In this document: positions 43,097 through 56,282 of the stretch, piece by piece
Layout of the letters: each line of letters begins with the position of its first letter
Numbering within the stretch: position 1 is the first letter of the stretch
DNA from: Thunnus maccoyii
Lineage: Eukaryota > Chordata > Actinopteri > Scombriformes > Scombridae
NCBI RefSeq assembly: GCF_910596095.1
Contig: NC_056534.1
Location: forward strand, 7,998,990-8,062,989
Direction: 5' to 3'
Length of the DNA stretch: 64,000 nt
Notes under the pieces: generated by a model
What the model saw: the letters and a program-made list of their open reading frames with translations, nothing else
The model's database searches: none
Told to the model about the DNA's origin: nothing
Position numbers and translations under genes: made by a program

Positions 43097-43853
43097 AGCT
43101 GCAGGTGAGAGGAGGGAGGGATGAAAATTTTGGTAACCTTAGGCAGCATAATTAGAGGGGAGGGAGTTTACTTTAATCTCAAGGATGATGGTTAAAATCA
43201 GTCCTGCTAAGGCATCTTTAATGCTTTGAATCTCTACTAGCTGCAGGGGAACTGGTATGTAGCTGAATAGCTGAGCCTCAAACCTTCCTGAAAGTCAAGA
43301 TATGATTTTTTAAAATTTTTATCACAAGTGAGATGAAACTAAGAAAAAAAATCACCAATCCCTGAATGATTTTACTGTTGTCTACAGTATTTACCTGGGC
43401 AATGAAATAATAAACTGAGTCTAAGATCAGGTTGGACAGCAGGATGAAACAAAAAGGTTTTATCAAACTGAGGCTGAATGCAAAGAAATATGGGAATCTG
43501 GTTATCAACCATATAAATTTATTTTTCTTTCTGTGAATTTTCTGTTTCTGTGAAGTTTCTTACAAAGTGGCTATCCTCTATTTAAAAAATGCACACACAC
43601 ATTCTTGTGTGCATTAAAGTATGAAGGTGAAATGAAAAAGCTATTTACAGTAGTTGTCAAGAAGTCATTCAATCTGGGGTTTTTAATAAGACATTACAGG
43701 TAATACACCAAGACAGGGAAAATCATGAAATTTGGTAGAAGTACAGGAATTAGAGACTGAGGAAAGATGTAAGAGGCTATAGAATTTATTCATTTGTCAA
43801 TGTAGACAAAAATTGAACAATAACATATTAATGAATCTCTCTTTCTCTTAAAG

Positions 43854-44945
43854 GAAACTGTAAAGCTAACCGAAAGCTTTAGGCCAGACAACCTGCTCCA
43901 AAGGGATATGCAGATACTGGAAATATGGGATTCTTGAATGTGGGAAGACTGACTCTGTGGACGGAAGCTGGAAAAAAAAACGACACACCTGGTGGACACT
44001 GCCGCTGTTATCAACAGACAGCTACATAGAAAATCACCTTTTCTGCTCCACTCATGAGGACGTCATGTTGTTTGGCTGTCGCCGAGTGTCCAGCTTCATG
44101 GATATAATAAAAGTGTAATCTTATGAACTCCATGGACTGGAGGATATTTGCCACACTAAACACTGGAATTCATCTATATGAACCACAAATCCCATTACTG
44201 TGGATCGATGGAAGTTAATCAGATGCCCAAAGCTAGACTGGGGGTGTCTTTGGCGGCCATTGATTGGCTGCTTGAACACTTTTGACTTCCACCTCAACTA
44301 CTGATTGGTGAACATGATTATGACTTGGACTTGAAAGTCATAATTAGGGGCTGAATGTGGAGGTCAAGTTGACTTGAGAACGAAACTGGAGACGTGGAGA
44401 ACTAGATTTCTACACCGGGACGATAACTGGAAACTGAAGGGTGCAGCTCAGACCTTAATGCCAAACATTATTGTTATTCTGCAAATCTGAATCTAACTGT
44501 ATCTAACACTGGAGTAGCCATTCACTGATCATACTACATTGACTGTAGAAATGTGCTCTACTGTGTACTGTAGCTTAATGTACTGGAAAATATTGATAAC
44601 CTACTCATTTTGTTTTACTGCCAGATCAAATGGAATAACAACCAAATGCCTGCCTAGATAACATGCTATGAATATCCACATTAAAACAAGTCTTAAAGAC
44701 CTGGCTTTTAGAGATCGCCGCTGTGAGTCAGTTATAGCCAACACTGTATGTATAAATGCTTTTAGAGAATGATTTCTGGGGGAAAAAAAAACAAAACTTT
44801 ATTTCTTAACTTATTTAAAAGGACAATATGAAGTCCTCCAGTTCTCAAGTGTAATTATTGTTGCAGATTATAATTATTGGTTGTACACTGTTACTGTAAT
44901 TAATGTTATTTTTAATATAAAATAAAAATGTTCAACAAATACAAA
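43854..44945 (+). other. pdgfb: pdgfb non-coding exon 7 / 3' UTR
   Basis: Follows acceptor CTTAAAG after a 749-bp intron. Length about 1.1 kb to the predicted poly(A) site. An earlier AATAAA at 44106-44111 could yield a short 3' UTR. Confidence 0.7.
44921..44926 (+). terminator. pdgfb: Poly(A) signal of pdgfb
   Basis: AATAAA, with T/G-rich sequence (GTTTACAG, CTGCTTGTGATT) 20-50 nt downstream. Confidence 0.65.
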
Positions 44946-47900
44946 TTGTTTACAGTCATCTGCTTGTGATTCAGTCTCTTTTATAGATTCTATATGTGTT
45001 TGAGTGTGCATGCTCGTGTATATATATATATCATGTATCATGTCATTTTACATTAATGGGCATGTAGATACATGCATATGCATGCATGTGCATATACAGT
45101 GCGTGTGCATGTGTATTTAGCTGTGTACATGCACTTAAACAGTAGACTTGTCTGCTAATCTTTGCCCTATGACTGCACGTCCTGCAGCTCTGTCACGCAA
45201 GGCAAGGCAGGGGTCAGCAGAAATGTCTGGTTGCTATAGCAACTAGTCGACGGACACGTCAACAGAGAAGTATCGTATGGTGAAAGAGAGACGAGGGAGA
45301 GGGGGTTGTCAGTCCAGGAATGGACAGAAGATGAACGGCGGAGAGGGAGAAAGAGGGTGAAGGCCCAGTTAGGGGTGGAGTGAGCTGAAACATCACAGCA
45401 AAGTGCGAAAGGAGAGAAAAAGAGACAAAACAGACAAAAAAAAGTGAAAGCATTGTGGTGCCATTTTTCCATGAATTGGGTTATAATGAGAGAAACTATA
45501 GAGGTAGAGAGAGTAAGACATAAAGAGTCATAAAGATAATTTAAGAAGAAGAGAGACAGTTTAAATGTCATTCTGTTGTGTAACGGGGTTTTCCCTACAA
45601 AGCTAAAACGGTCAGTCTCTTCTTTGAGAATGATGACTCAGCATGTACTTTACCAGGCCTCTAGGTACATAAACACAAATAAACACACACACACACACTT
45701 TAACACTGCCCGAACATGGCAAATCTGCACAAACTTGTGATTTTGGTGAAATTCACGTAGTTCAATTTGAAGGGATGGTCGGACTTTTGAAAAATTTCAG
45801 AGCTTTTATTAGCAATCAAATACTGTGATTGCACTATAACTTCTTGTATAGCAGTGCAATGTTACTCAGTGTTTCAAAACATTTAAAACACATGGAGAAA
45901 TTGATGCAAAAGAACCTCTTTTGAATGAAATTTGACAAAAACAAAGGCGCCTTCTCAAAGGACATTGGATACGGCAGTGGCCAGTACGCTCACAAGTCAT
46001 GCCAGAGGGTGTAGTTTTGAGTCACAGTAAAATGGATGGCATGAGAGAAAAAATCTTAATGGTGAAATCCAACACACAAGCTTTGGCTGTACAAAAGTTA
46101 GAGCTAATAATAAGGAGAAGGAAGAAATAATAGGAAGAAGACGATGATTTATATCCCGTGCCATTTTTACAAGCAATAAACGTTCAGAAGAAGAGATGGT
46201 AGATTTGTTCCTCAAATGAAACAAGGAAACAGAACAGGAAGGAAACATTTGTGTTTTTGAGCAACAGATGAGGAGTTTAGATGAAGAAGTGAATGTTTGT
46301 TATCTTTCAAAACGAGTGACCGCATTTATTAAAAGTCTCCTCGCATCCATCCGTAATGTTCAAAAAGCAGCTCATCACATTGAAAAAACAATTGTTTCCC
46401 TTCAAAAACAAGATGATCTCTTGTCTAATATAAAACAACAGGGTAGAAATGCCTTTTAGAGTTTCCTTTTTTTCTCACTGGCCTGCTTTTTCACTTTTCG
46501 TTTCCATCGTACTGCCGTTCTTCTTCTTGTTCTGTTCTTGTTGCTTACGCTTTCTCACTTCAGAGTTTTGGTTAGTTGTTGCCTCTTTAATATACAGTTG
46601 TAGTAGTTATGCATTTAAGTAAAAGTATGAAGTAACAGAAGTAACAGATGTCTCTGCTATCCTAAACTAGGCCTTAAGAGCTCCTTTAAACAGTTCTTAA
46701 ACACCTCAAAGTCCCCCAAGACTATAGGTCAAAACCCAGTCTATGGCTGGACCGACCTTGTATGGTCAATGTGTGAAACTGTGGCCAGTTTGTTACAGGG
46801 ACAGTCAGTGGTAGTGTCTATAATGTGAATTCCTGGATATTAAATGTTCATTTGGCAATTTTCTATTGTGGACCCAGTAATATTTGTTGTTAAAGTGTAT
46901 TGAAGTAGCATAACGTATGACATGGTTAAGCTACGTTTGAGTACCTTGGGATGGTTGATTTGAAAGACAACTGATTTTGATTCTAATTATAACTATTCTA
47001 ATTAGTATTAAGTCCCCCTGCTCTGTCATCTGTTTCACTCTGCAGATGTCTCATTTTTCATTGTATTGAATGTTTTATCAGTGATTGTTATTTGGGATGC
47101 TTTAACTCCCTCAGGCACCTTTTTTCTGCTTCTTATCTCCTTATCTCCCTCCTTATCTCTGCCTGGTTACCGCAGCTAAAGTCAAATCAAGCGCAACAGA
47201 CACCCCACACTAAACAATGATGAAACTTCATCATTCACTCACTCACTCATGGACAACTGTGGTTATAGGACTGGTCCAGCCAAAAAATAGTCTCACCACA
47301 TGAAAAATGATTTTGATTTACTTGGTTCACTCACAGTACAAATAAGGGAAAAACAACCTGAACAAATAAATTAAACAGAATCATTGAACCTCAAGGCAAC
47401 TGTGAACAGTTACTCACAAGACGCACGTTGCAAACTAGTACACTGAGGGACAATGAAACATACTGTGCAAACAATTTTTTTTTTTTTTTTTTAACAAATT
47501 CTAACTGGAGCCCTGTGTACACTACAGTAAGCCACACATCGATATACTACACGCTTAATAGTTATTGATTGGCTGCTCCATCTTTCTCCTGTCCTGAGAT
47601 GCTCTTTTGTGGGCTGAAAAAAAAATCTCTCACCAGTTTTGCTGACAAAACTCTTTCAGACACCCTGTCAACATGTGTCAAAAAGACGTTGTCATCAAGA
47701 AAAAAATCAAGACCATTTTTCTTGGTTCCCCTAACGTTGACGTTTCATGTTCTCTTTTCAAACGAACTGTCCGTCATCTACCATGCATAGTGCGTCGTCT
47801 GTTTTGCTCTCTGTCTCTTCTTTTTCTGTCTCCTTTCATTTGTTCTTCTCTTTTTTCCTCCTGTAAGTCATGACCCTGTGGTTTGGTCCACCAGCCAATA

Positions 47901-50734
47901 GACATCTAGGTGTGAGGTTGTGTGGTGTAATGAACCAATGAGGGTGAGCCAAAGTTCAGCCGGGTCACAGAGGCCAGACAGAGTCTTTGCTACCAGTGAA
48001 CTGTGTATAAGTGTGTGTGTGTGCATGTGGCTGCCTGCCATACCTGCGGTGTCCCTCTGGCGAGTGTGTGTGACTGTGTCCGTGTGTTGTGAAACAAATG
48101 GAGAGTGTGTCTTCTGGCACAGTGTCCCCATGCTAGAGGCTTAATGAGCTGGTAGCTGGCAGCCAATCACGGTCACCGGCAACCTTCGAGGTCACACCAT
48201 GGCGTCGTGTGTAAATAGTGTGGTCAGCCCGCCTACATTTGACGCACAGCTGACAAGATGCGCACACACACAGACTGAGAGGAGAAGGAGAGGTCATGGT
48301 GGTTAGGGCACGGTTTTAGCAGAAAAACACACACAGATGCTTACATGCATATACGCAGACAACGTATACTCACACACACAGACACACCTTCATGACTCGA
48401 CACCCTGCGTGTTTATGTTTATGTGCGTGTGGGATCCCTTTCACCTGAAGGGAGACGCGACATGATTCTCCTGAGAATTACTCACTATGAGCTGACTGCA
48501 GCTGAAAATGCTCTTTCAACACAAACACACTCACTCACACACACTGTGAATCCCTTCTTACTCACATTTTTCACATATCCCTGTAAAATAAGCATAATTA
48601 TCAGAGGTTCAACAGCAGGGTAAAGAAACACAATGCAAAATGCAGTTAAAACAAAGAGCAGATTTGAATAAAACCAGGGTAAATGTTCTGAGATAAAGGA
48701 ATATCTTGAGCCATATTAGTGGACTGACTGGGTTTTTACAGTAAAAAAGAAATTGCATATTTTAAATGAGGAAAGGCCAACTTACACAAGTGATAAAAAT
48801 GCTTCCTTATATATAGTCTACATAGACTTACAGGCGATGTGAATGATTATCTTAGTGAAACGTTTAGTAATACGCTCAAGTCTTTACATCATATAAAATA
48901 GCTTTATCATTCAAATACAGGCTGATATATGTTAATTTATCTGAATCAGAATACAATATACATTTTTTAACCTGTTGTCCACATCATCTGGAATATTTGC
49001 TTGCGAAATAACTCAAATTGTAGTATACAGATATACAAAATTTAATTCTTTTCTTCTTAACAGTCAGATTTGCCACTGATAAAAGTCCAACCCCTGTCAG
49101 CCAGAATGCCACTGGAAGCATCTTGTAGGTCACCATTTTTTGGGGACTCCAATTGCAATTGACAACATTGGCCTCTGTGCAATGTCGTGCTTGCATTTTT
49201 TTGTGTAAAAAACCCAAAAACAGCAGGATTCCTCAAAGTCGCAGTCAAACCTAGACTTAAGTCTGGACTCTTTCTGTGGATCTCAGGCAATGTGTTGTCT
49301 CATTAGGATTTAAAATCTCTACGATGTAGCTAAGAACCTAAAAGATAAAGTTAAAACATTAAAATTGATTCTAAAAACAAAAAAAGCAGCAAGTGTAATG
49401 AGGTTAACATAGGGGTAATGGGACTCACTTGTTTAGTTTCTGGCTGAGAAACAGTCAAAAGCTTCTCTCATAGGAAAGGTAAAATGTGCATGGCATTAAT
49501 CCAAAAATTAAATCATTTGACGGATTCGGTTCAGGTTAAATTGTTGCAGTACTCCTCAATACGTTTACAAAAGCAAGACTGAACTAGCCAAATAATGTGA
49601 CATCTGAAATTTCACAAATGCTGATTTTGTCTTTGTGTCCAAATAGCGTCCCAAATTGTCCTCACCCTAACCCTGCAGTTTCCAAAAGATGCAACATTCT
49701 CCCTTCTGCTCAGTGTTGATATTCTTAACCATGAATGAACAAGTAAATATGTTGGGATTTATCAGCATTAATCAGCTGAATTTGCTATTCATCAGACATG
49801 ATCTCATTTCTTCTACATCCTCATGACAGTGACACAGGTAGCCCAGCAACAGTCAGTAGCAGTGTCATCAGTTTTTTTTTCTAGGCGGGTGTCAAAAATT
49901 GCTGCAACCCGCCGTCTGACATAAATCTGTGAGACTGAGGTCACACCTGCAGTTTGATTCTTTGCTCTGACTCTGAGCTACACTGAAAATGTTTAATTTT
50001 ATGCATATTTGTATTGTTTACCGATTCCTTTGGTTGATCACAAGCAAAGAACATCTCGTGAGGGAAAGTCACATGGACTCACAATCCAGTGATTTTTAGG
50101 ACAGTGTTTCAGTAAACCCATCGGCTCGGTGGGTCAGAGATTTTGGCTGAGTCTGCCTCGCATTGTGACAGACTGTGTCAATATTATCTGTCTGTCCCAA
50201 TGGGGAAGTGAATCTCCTTCACTCCGTTTGTTTCACTCTCTGGAGGAAACCCATCTGACCACCCCACCCCAGACAACACACACACATACACAACACTCAC
50301 AGTCTCCCTCTGCCACAATAGTGTTGTCATGTGGTGAGGGTGTGTTTGTATGGGCTGGGCTGGTAGTTTGGTCTCCCTGTTGTTTGTAGAGGGGGAGTTG
50401 TGGCTCCATGTGCGGCCTTGTCTAACCCCTTACGCATTGCCCTCAGTCCACCCTCTGTCTCGGGACACACACATGTACACTCATGTGCGCATTTTTCCGA
50501 ACACATTGGGAAGTTTGAATCTTAAACACTAAGACATTTAGAAAACAATCCTGGCTTTGCTGTGGACTAGCTAGCTAACCGGGAGCACACATCCACATGT
50601 TTGTATTTCTATGTTTGTCAAACCGACCCCAAACATAATGATTTCCGTAACCCCCAACTTTAACATCACAACTACATGCCTAACAAAACCTTTACCTTGC
50701 ACATAACCCTGAGCTGTTTTTATGCCTTTTAGGA
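44946..50734. other. Intergenic, no gene recognised
   Basis: No coding exon, RNA gene or complete transposon recognised. CA-rich tracts occur at 45683-45701 and around 48260-48390. A 63-codon frame at 46268-46459 (MRSLDEEVNVCY..., ATG start) has no recognisable domain and no splice context. Confidence 0.55.
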
Positions 50735-52046
50735 CAAATACAAGTCAAGTCTCAAGTGAATCAAGACAAGTCAAGTTGCGAGTCTTGTCAATGCAAGTCT
50801 CAAGTCAAGTTCTAAGTCTTTAAGTGCAAGTGAAGTCACAAGTCTTTGTAACCAAATTGCAATTCAGCTGCAAGTCTTACGGGTCTCTGAGTACGGGACT
50901 GTCCTCCCAAGAAAAACGACAGGATCAGTCGTTAATGCAAATACCCCCAAACAACATATTCACGTTCAAGTGACTGAAGTCCTTGGAGAGGTGGATGGAT
51001 GGGACAATGAAATATTGGGTCTTAACACCAGAGATCACTGTTCGTTTCCTGTTTTCAACCGTAGGTCAACATTGTTTTTTTAAAACCGTGACCATCATCA
51101 TCTCCTAACCTTAATCACATGGTTATTGTAACTATGATGATGAAGGTCCCCTAACCTGCAGAATTTTGGAGGACTTGTTGCTGAATACAGTCAATTAAAA
51201 TGACATGACATTCAAATTTTAAACTGTTATCCGCCTTTTAAAGGTGATAACTTTTTTATACATTGTTGAGACCAAGTCCTTACAATTCAAATGCCTAAAA
51301 ACTTTAATATTCAAGATGTGTGGTTTTGAAGGCCCATCTGCTGCTGTCTAATTTATATTGCAAGGTCAAAACTTTGGACGTTGCAAGCCTTTAGGGACTC
51401 GGGTCCCAAGTTCAGAAGTTTAGACCAAGTCATGTCTCAAGTATTTCTTCTTGCTCAATTCTGACTGGAGTCCGATGCTGTGTCTCAAATCGCATACTTC
51501 TGTACTTACACTTAATATTTTGAGTGCATAAGTGCGTTCACACTGAGAAGTATGAGAAAATGCAGTGCACTGTGAGAACTATGGACACTTCTCGCCCTCA
51601 ATGGTCGCCATCTTGGCTACGTAGCGGAAGGGGAGAGACCACTTTTCAAACTGGAAATGGCGGCCGGGTACGTTGTAACTACAGTGAACATTGCCATATT
51701 ATACAAATGTAAGTTATACATGTGTTTTTTAGCACTAAGCACGACTATACTGTTGTTGGATATAAGCCATCAGTATGTTTTTTGGGTTAATTTAGCAGTC
51801 TGTAATGATTTGGTAGCGGGAACGATAACGCGAATGCTAACGCTAGCTAATGGTAATTTGCGATCGTCATTTCCGGTAAGTGCACAACAGCTGTGTTTGA
51901 TTTGAGACAACACTACCCTGTCAAAATTCGCGCACTACGCCAGTAATATATAGTGTACACAGTGTACTACATGAAAGTGTACTAACAGAAGTATTTGATT
52001 TGAGACACAGCTCAAGTCTCAATCTCTATCTCAACCACCAAGTCTA
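50735..52046. repeat. CAAGTC-rich dispersed repeat, interrupted
   Basis: Both ends are rich in CAAGTC / AAGTCTCAAG words: AATACAAGTCAAGTCTCAAG near the left end, and GACCAAGTCATGTCTCAAG and CTCAAGTCTCAATCTC near the right. No coding capacity. The right part is split by a second element at 51477-52011. Superfamily unknown. Confidence 0.5.
51477..52011. mobile_element. TIR element nested in the CAAGTC-rich repeat
   Basis: Left end GCTGTGTCTCAAATCGCATA and right end TTTGATTTGAGACACAGC are inverted repeats of about 30 bp with a few mismatches (GCTGTGTCTCAAATC, ACTTCTGT shared). 535 bp, non-coding; the interior includes CGCCATCTTGGC and AATGGCGGCCGG. A target-site duplication could not be identified. 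Confidence 0.7.
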
Positions 52047-52147
52047 AAACAGCAGTTGGAAGAAGTGAGAACCGCCCAAAATTCTTTCGAAAACTGTCCA
52101 AACTCAAATTATCAGAACCTCCCACAGATTGTACAAAGTCATAAAAA

Positions 52148-52149
<2 letters not shown>

Positions 52150-52205
<56 letters not shown>
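52150..52205. repeat. (CA)28 microsatellite
   Basis: 56 bp of uninterrupted CA, the longest pure dinucleotide run in the window. Confidence 0.97.
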
Positions 52206-52209
<4 letters not shown>

Positions 52210-55200
52210 TTTCAGCTTTCACTCTTGCTCCATATTTGTCATCATTTTATATCTACACACAATAGCTCAGTGCTCAGCCTTCCCGCACATCTTCCTGCAC
52301 AGTTTCCTGTTATTATCTTACAGGGAGCTGAAGTCATAATTACTGCACTGTATGTGTGTGAGAGAGAAAATCCATAGACAGATAGAAAGATCATTTTCTT
52401 TTGCATCTATAACTGTCATTCACAGAATCCATTTTCTGTTCCACTTACAGAAGTTCAGCTTTCTTGATAATTTTCTGCACATTGTTAGATGTCATCATGT
52501 GACGTAACTGTACTGCGGCCCAGAGTTTGTGTTCACTTTTCCCCTGTATACCTCATCTTACTGTAAGTGGTGATTTCATAGGAATCCCAGAAAATGATGC
52601 AACAGCTGAGGCATGATCTCAGAAACAAATGATGTGTCCTTTGAAAAACATTTGGGCAACACAATGAATAATTGCATATAACATGCTGAGTGTGTCACCA
52701 AAAAGAAACCCTTAGTAACAGGCATAGTGACAGAAAAAATATTGATTTATGTCATTCAAAACTGTTCACTTCATTGCTTGTTCTCTTGCAAAGATGAGCC
52801 TGTTTTCCAAGATACCTAATTGAGCAGGTTAGCATGTATCTAGATGATATGAAGTTCAAAAAGATTACTTTTTTATCCGTATCATGTGCGCACAAGTGAT
52901 CTCAAGATTAATACTATGTTTCAAGAGCTTTTATATTCATTTATTTGTTTTCTCAAATTGTTCTAGGGTTTAGGTATTTATTAGTCATTTATTTTTGGTT
53001 CTAATGCATATTATAATGACAATAAACTTGACCTGAAGCTGACTTTGAGACAAACTCCTCCGATGCAGCAGTTATACATAACTAGGGACATAAGAAACAT
53101 GGATTGTCAGTTTTGTGGCAGAAAAAAGGCACCTTTTTCTCAAAGCCCTACATTTTTGGGCTCCATTGCAATCTGGTGAACACCGATGTAAAATCATGAA
53201 CCAAACCAAACCAAACCAAAACACAATATGTTCCGAAGATCTAAACCTGTTGAATGCATTTCCTACTACTTAGGAAACATACTGAAACGGCCTTTTTAAA
53301 GTTTTCAAACCTTGCAGTTTTGTTTTCTTTTATTGATACAAACAATACAGTGATCCACTCATCAAAATATTGCATAACAGCACCACAAATGGTCAACTGC
53401 TCCTTAACATACCTTCAAAGCGGCTATAATCAATATTTTTCAGAATAACAATGTGTAATGTCAGAGGTGTCATTCAAAGTGATGAACCTAGAGAGAATTA
53501 TCAGCGACTCTGCAGCTTTACTGAGCTTTATAGCGAGTTTGGGCTCATTGTTCAGCTGTCCGGCTGTATGGTTTTGCTCCACTCTCGCCTACGGTGGCCT
53601 ACAAGGGCAAACGTGCTGCAACTTAAGAAAACACATGCAAATAGACAAGACAAAAGCAAATTAAGGAAAACATCTTCATCGATTTGACAACACATGCACA
53701 GCATTTAGAAAACGTGCTACAAATAGCATAACACGACGGAAGTGTTTCCAGAGGACACTTAAGAGTGATGAACATGTCAATAACTCATAAGCGAAATGTT
53801 GTTAAAACACAAACAAGGCCTCTTTCCTACTGTAGTAAGGTAGACATGAGCCACAACCTTAATTTCACCAAAACAAGCTTTCCTCTGAGCTGGACAAATA
53901 ACATTGTTCTCTATGTGCAGCCGGCACATAGATTTGGTGCAACACCAAAAAGAGATAGTTCAAACAATATTCAATAAACCCCTAACCCTTTTTTCTCCCA
54001 AACAAAGTGTTGTAGTATAACTAACAGCAGACGATTGATGTGTGTGATTATGGGGACACTTCACTGTATAAGAGTGAAGTTATTGAATAAATATTGTAGT
54101 AAATATTGGACTTACATTCATCAGGTGGACAGAAACACGACCCTAAATGAATGATAATGTTGTTTCATTACTGTAAGATACATAAATAAGCAACCTTTTA
54201 CTAACAAGTTCAACATAACCTAAAAGGTGTTCAAAACACAACATGTGTAAACTGGATTAAATTGTGTCTAGATGTTCAAATTAAATCCTAAAACATCTCA
54301 CCTTTGCATAACCTCATGAACTGTTTTTGTTCTTTTTTATCTCTCTATTTAATGGCTTCAACTGTACAAGGTGTCTTCATTAATATATATATATATATAT
54401 TTGTCCGTAGGGAAATTAACTTTCTCTTGCCATCCTGAGTTCAGATCACACGGTCCGCACAGAGTATTGACCGTGCCTTCATACTTAGTATGAAAATACT
54501 TGAGTTTATTTGCTCTGGGACCCTAAGTCAGTTATTCATTAACCCCGATTTTCAATCCTTGGAAAAATAGCCAGAGTAACTCTGGATCCAGCAGATCCCA
54601 AGGATAGCAAGAAGTATTTTAAGACGAGTTTATTTGTCCCAGGGCCCTTGGTTACGGTAACCAGGCATTAGCTCATTTCCAGATATCCAGTGTGGTTTAC
54701 AGAAGTGAAACGAGAAGTGCATGCTCGTCTATTCCTTCTCCTTGTCCTGTTGTTCATGAAAAAGATCCAATTCTATTTCCCTCCCAAATTCCCTCTCTTA
54801 ATCACGCTCTTCTCATCACGCTGCTCTGCACTTGTCCTTCACATGAAAACAGGAGGGAAGCAACATGGAAAGAGGAACTGTTCTTTCTCTCTAAACATAA
54901 CTATATTTGTCTCTGGTTTCTGGGGGGATGTTGTGTAATGTAGCACACACGTTGCAAAATTTTGCATGTACTCACATCCTCAAAACACACACACACACCG
55001 TGTTCCTGATGGTCTGCTGTGCAGAAGTCTCATCATTGAAATTGTTTTGTGACTTAACCGAAAATAACCTCAATTCTTGGTTATATCAGTCATTTGGCTT
55101 CGTTCCTTTCTATAGGAATTTGGTCTATTTTTGTGAGTGCATCTTTAAAATCGGACAAGTAATATGAATTATACTAAGCAGTAAAAAAAACACAGATAAA

Positions 55201-55424
55201 TAATGGTTAGTAATCGTGAAAAAATATCATAATGTCACTAATTCTTCACTAAATTCAAAAATGTTTCAAAATATGATTTGTGGCTAACTAAGACGATGTA
55301 TTTTTACCAATAAATCAATGCATAAATGTTGCTTTCTACAACAATAAATGTGCATAAATGGTTTTATGTCATCTGACAACTGAGACATGTAGTGTACAGA
55401 ATGTCCTCACATTCTCATGTACAC
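52206..55424. other. Intergenic, no gene recognised
   Basis: No supported exon. The stretch 53580-53760 (GCCTACAAGGGCAAACGTGC..., AAACACATGCAAATAGAC) resembles dispersed fish repeat text but no ends were defined. A hairpin-forming stretch AGTGTAC...GTACACT lies just left of the next element (55391-55425). Confidence 0.5.
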
Positions 55425-55842
55425 TATATGACCCGAAGTATGTGGACAGATCTGTCTAGGCGTCTCAGGCCATATTTTGGACAATGGTGTGCTTCCAACT
55501 TTGAAGATCATTTCCTGTTTCAACATATCAATTCCCAAAAATGAAGTCCACAAAGAAATTATTTGGCATGGAAGAACTTGTCTGGACTACACAGAGCCCT
55601 GACCTCAACCCCATCCAACATCTTTGGGGTGAACTGTGACTGTGACTGTGACTGTGACTGTGAGTCAGGCCTTATCACCAAACATCAGTGCCTCACTAAT
55701 GTTGTTGTGGCTGAATGGAAGCAAATATTATGGTACAATGTGCAATTTTAGTGCAATATAATTTTACTGGTTTTATAATCTGTATCTTATCTTATTTTAT
55801 ATGGCTGTAATTATCAGATGTCCACCTACATTTGGCCATGTA
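55425..55842 (-). mobile_element. Tc1/mariner-type MITE, copy 1
   Basis: Ends TATATGACCCGAAGTATGTGG and TGTCCACCTACATTTGGCC are inverted repeats of the fish family whose end reads TGGCCAAAAGTATGTGGACA. Internal GAGCCCTGACCTCAACCCCA and TCCAACATCTTTGGGG are the antisense of the same family's conserved interior. About 418 bp, non-coding. Contains a TGTGAC hexamer expansion. Confidence 0.7.
55634..55662. repeat. (TGTGAC)n tandem repeat
   Basis: Nearly five units inside the Tc1-type MITE; absent from the other copy at 62299. Confidence 0.9.
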
Positions 55843-56227
55843 TTGTTTGTTTAGGCCCTCATGTGCAAAATAATTATTTTATCAAAGTTGTATAGTATAG
55901 TATGTTGGTAGTAGTGTAAAATGTTTTTTACTTCCTTTTTTTGTAACATGTGATGTGAATGATGTGATATTGATGTTGATTGTCATGCAAGCTGAAGCCG
56001 AATTTCTACTCTTGTGCAACAAAAAGTGTCTGAAAAGCCACAGACAGAAAATTAACTTTCCTTTATGCCTGAACCAGTTTTTTCCTAAATTTGAATAATC
56101 TCTACTGCAGTTTTACTTCTTTACCTTCATCCTCATTTCTCCTTCTCCATCATTCACTCTTTGGCTTTGTTATAAGTCCTATCTAACACTCAGCAGTCTC
56201 ACTCTGTAATGACCCTGATCTCCCTCG

Positions 56228-56231
<4 letters not shown>

Positions 56232-56279
<48 letters not shown>
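56232..56279. repeat. (CT)n microsatellite
   Basis: 48 bp of uninterrupted CT. Confidence 0.97.

Positions 56280-56282
<3 letters not shown>

Noticed and set aside
46268-46459. 63-codon ATG frame with a helical-looking peptide
   Set aside because: No domain recognised, no splice or promoter context, and length within chance expectation for AT-rich DNA.
52150-52205. His-Thr repeat peptides from CA/GT microsatellites
   Set aside because: Pure dinucleotide repeats translated in all frames; not coding.
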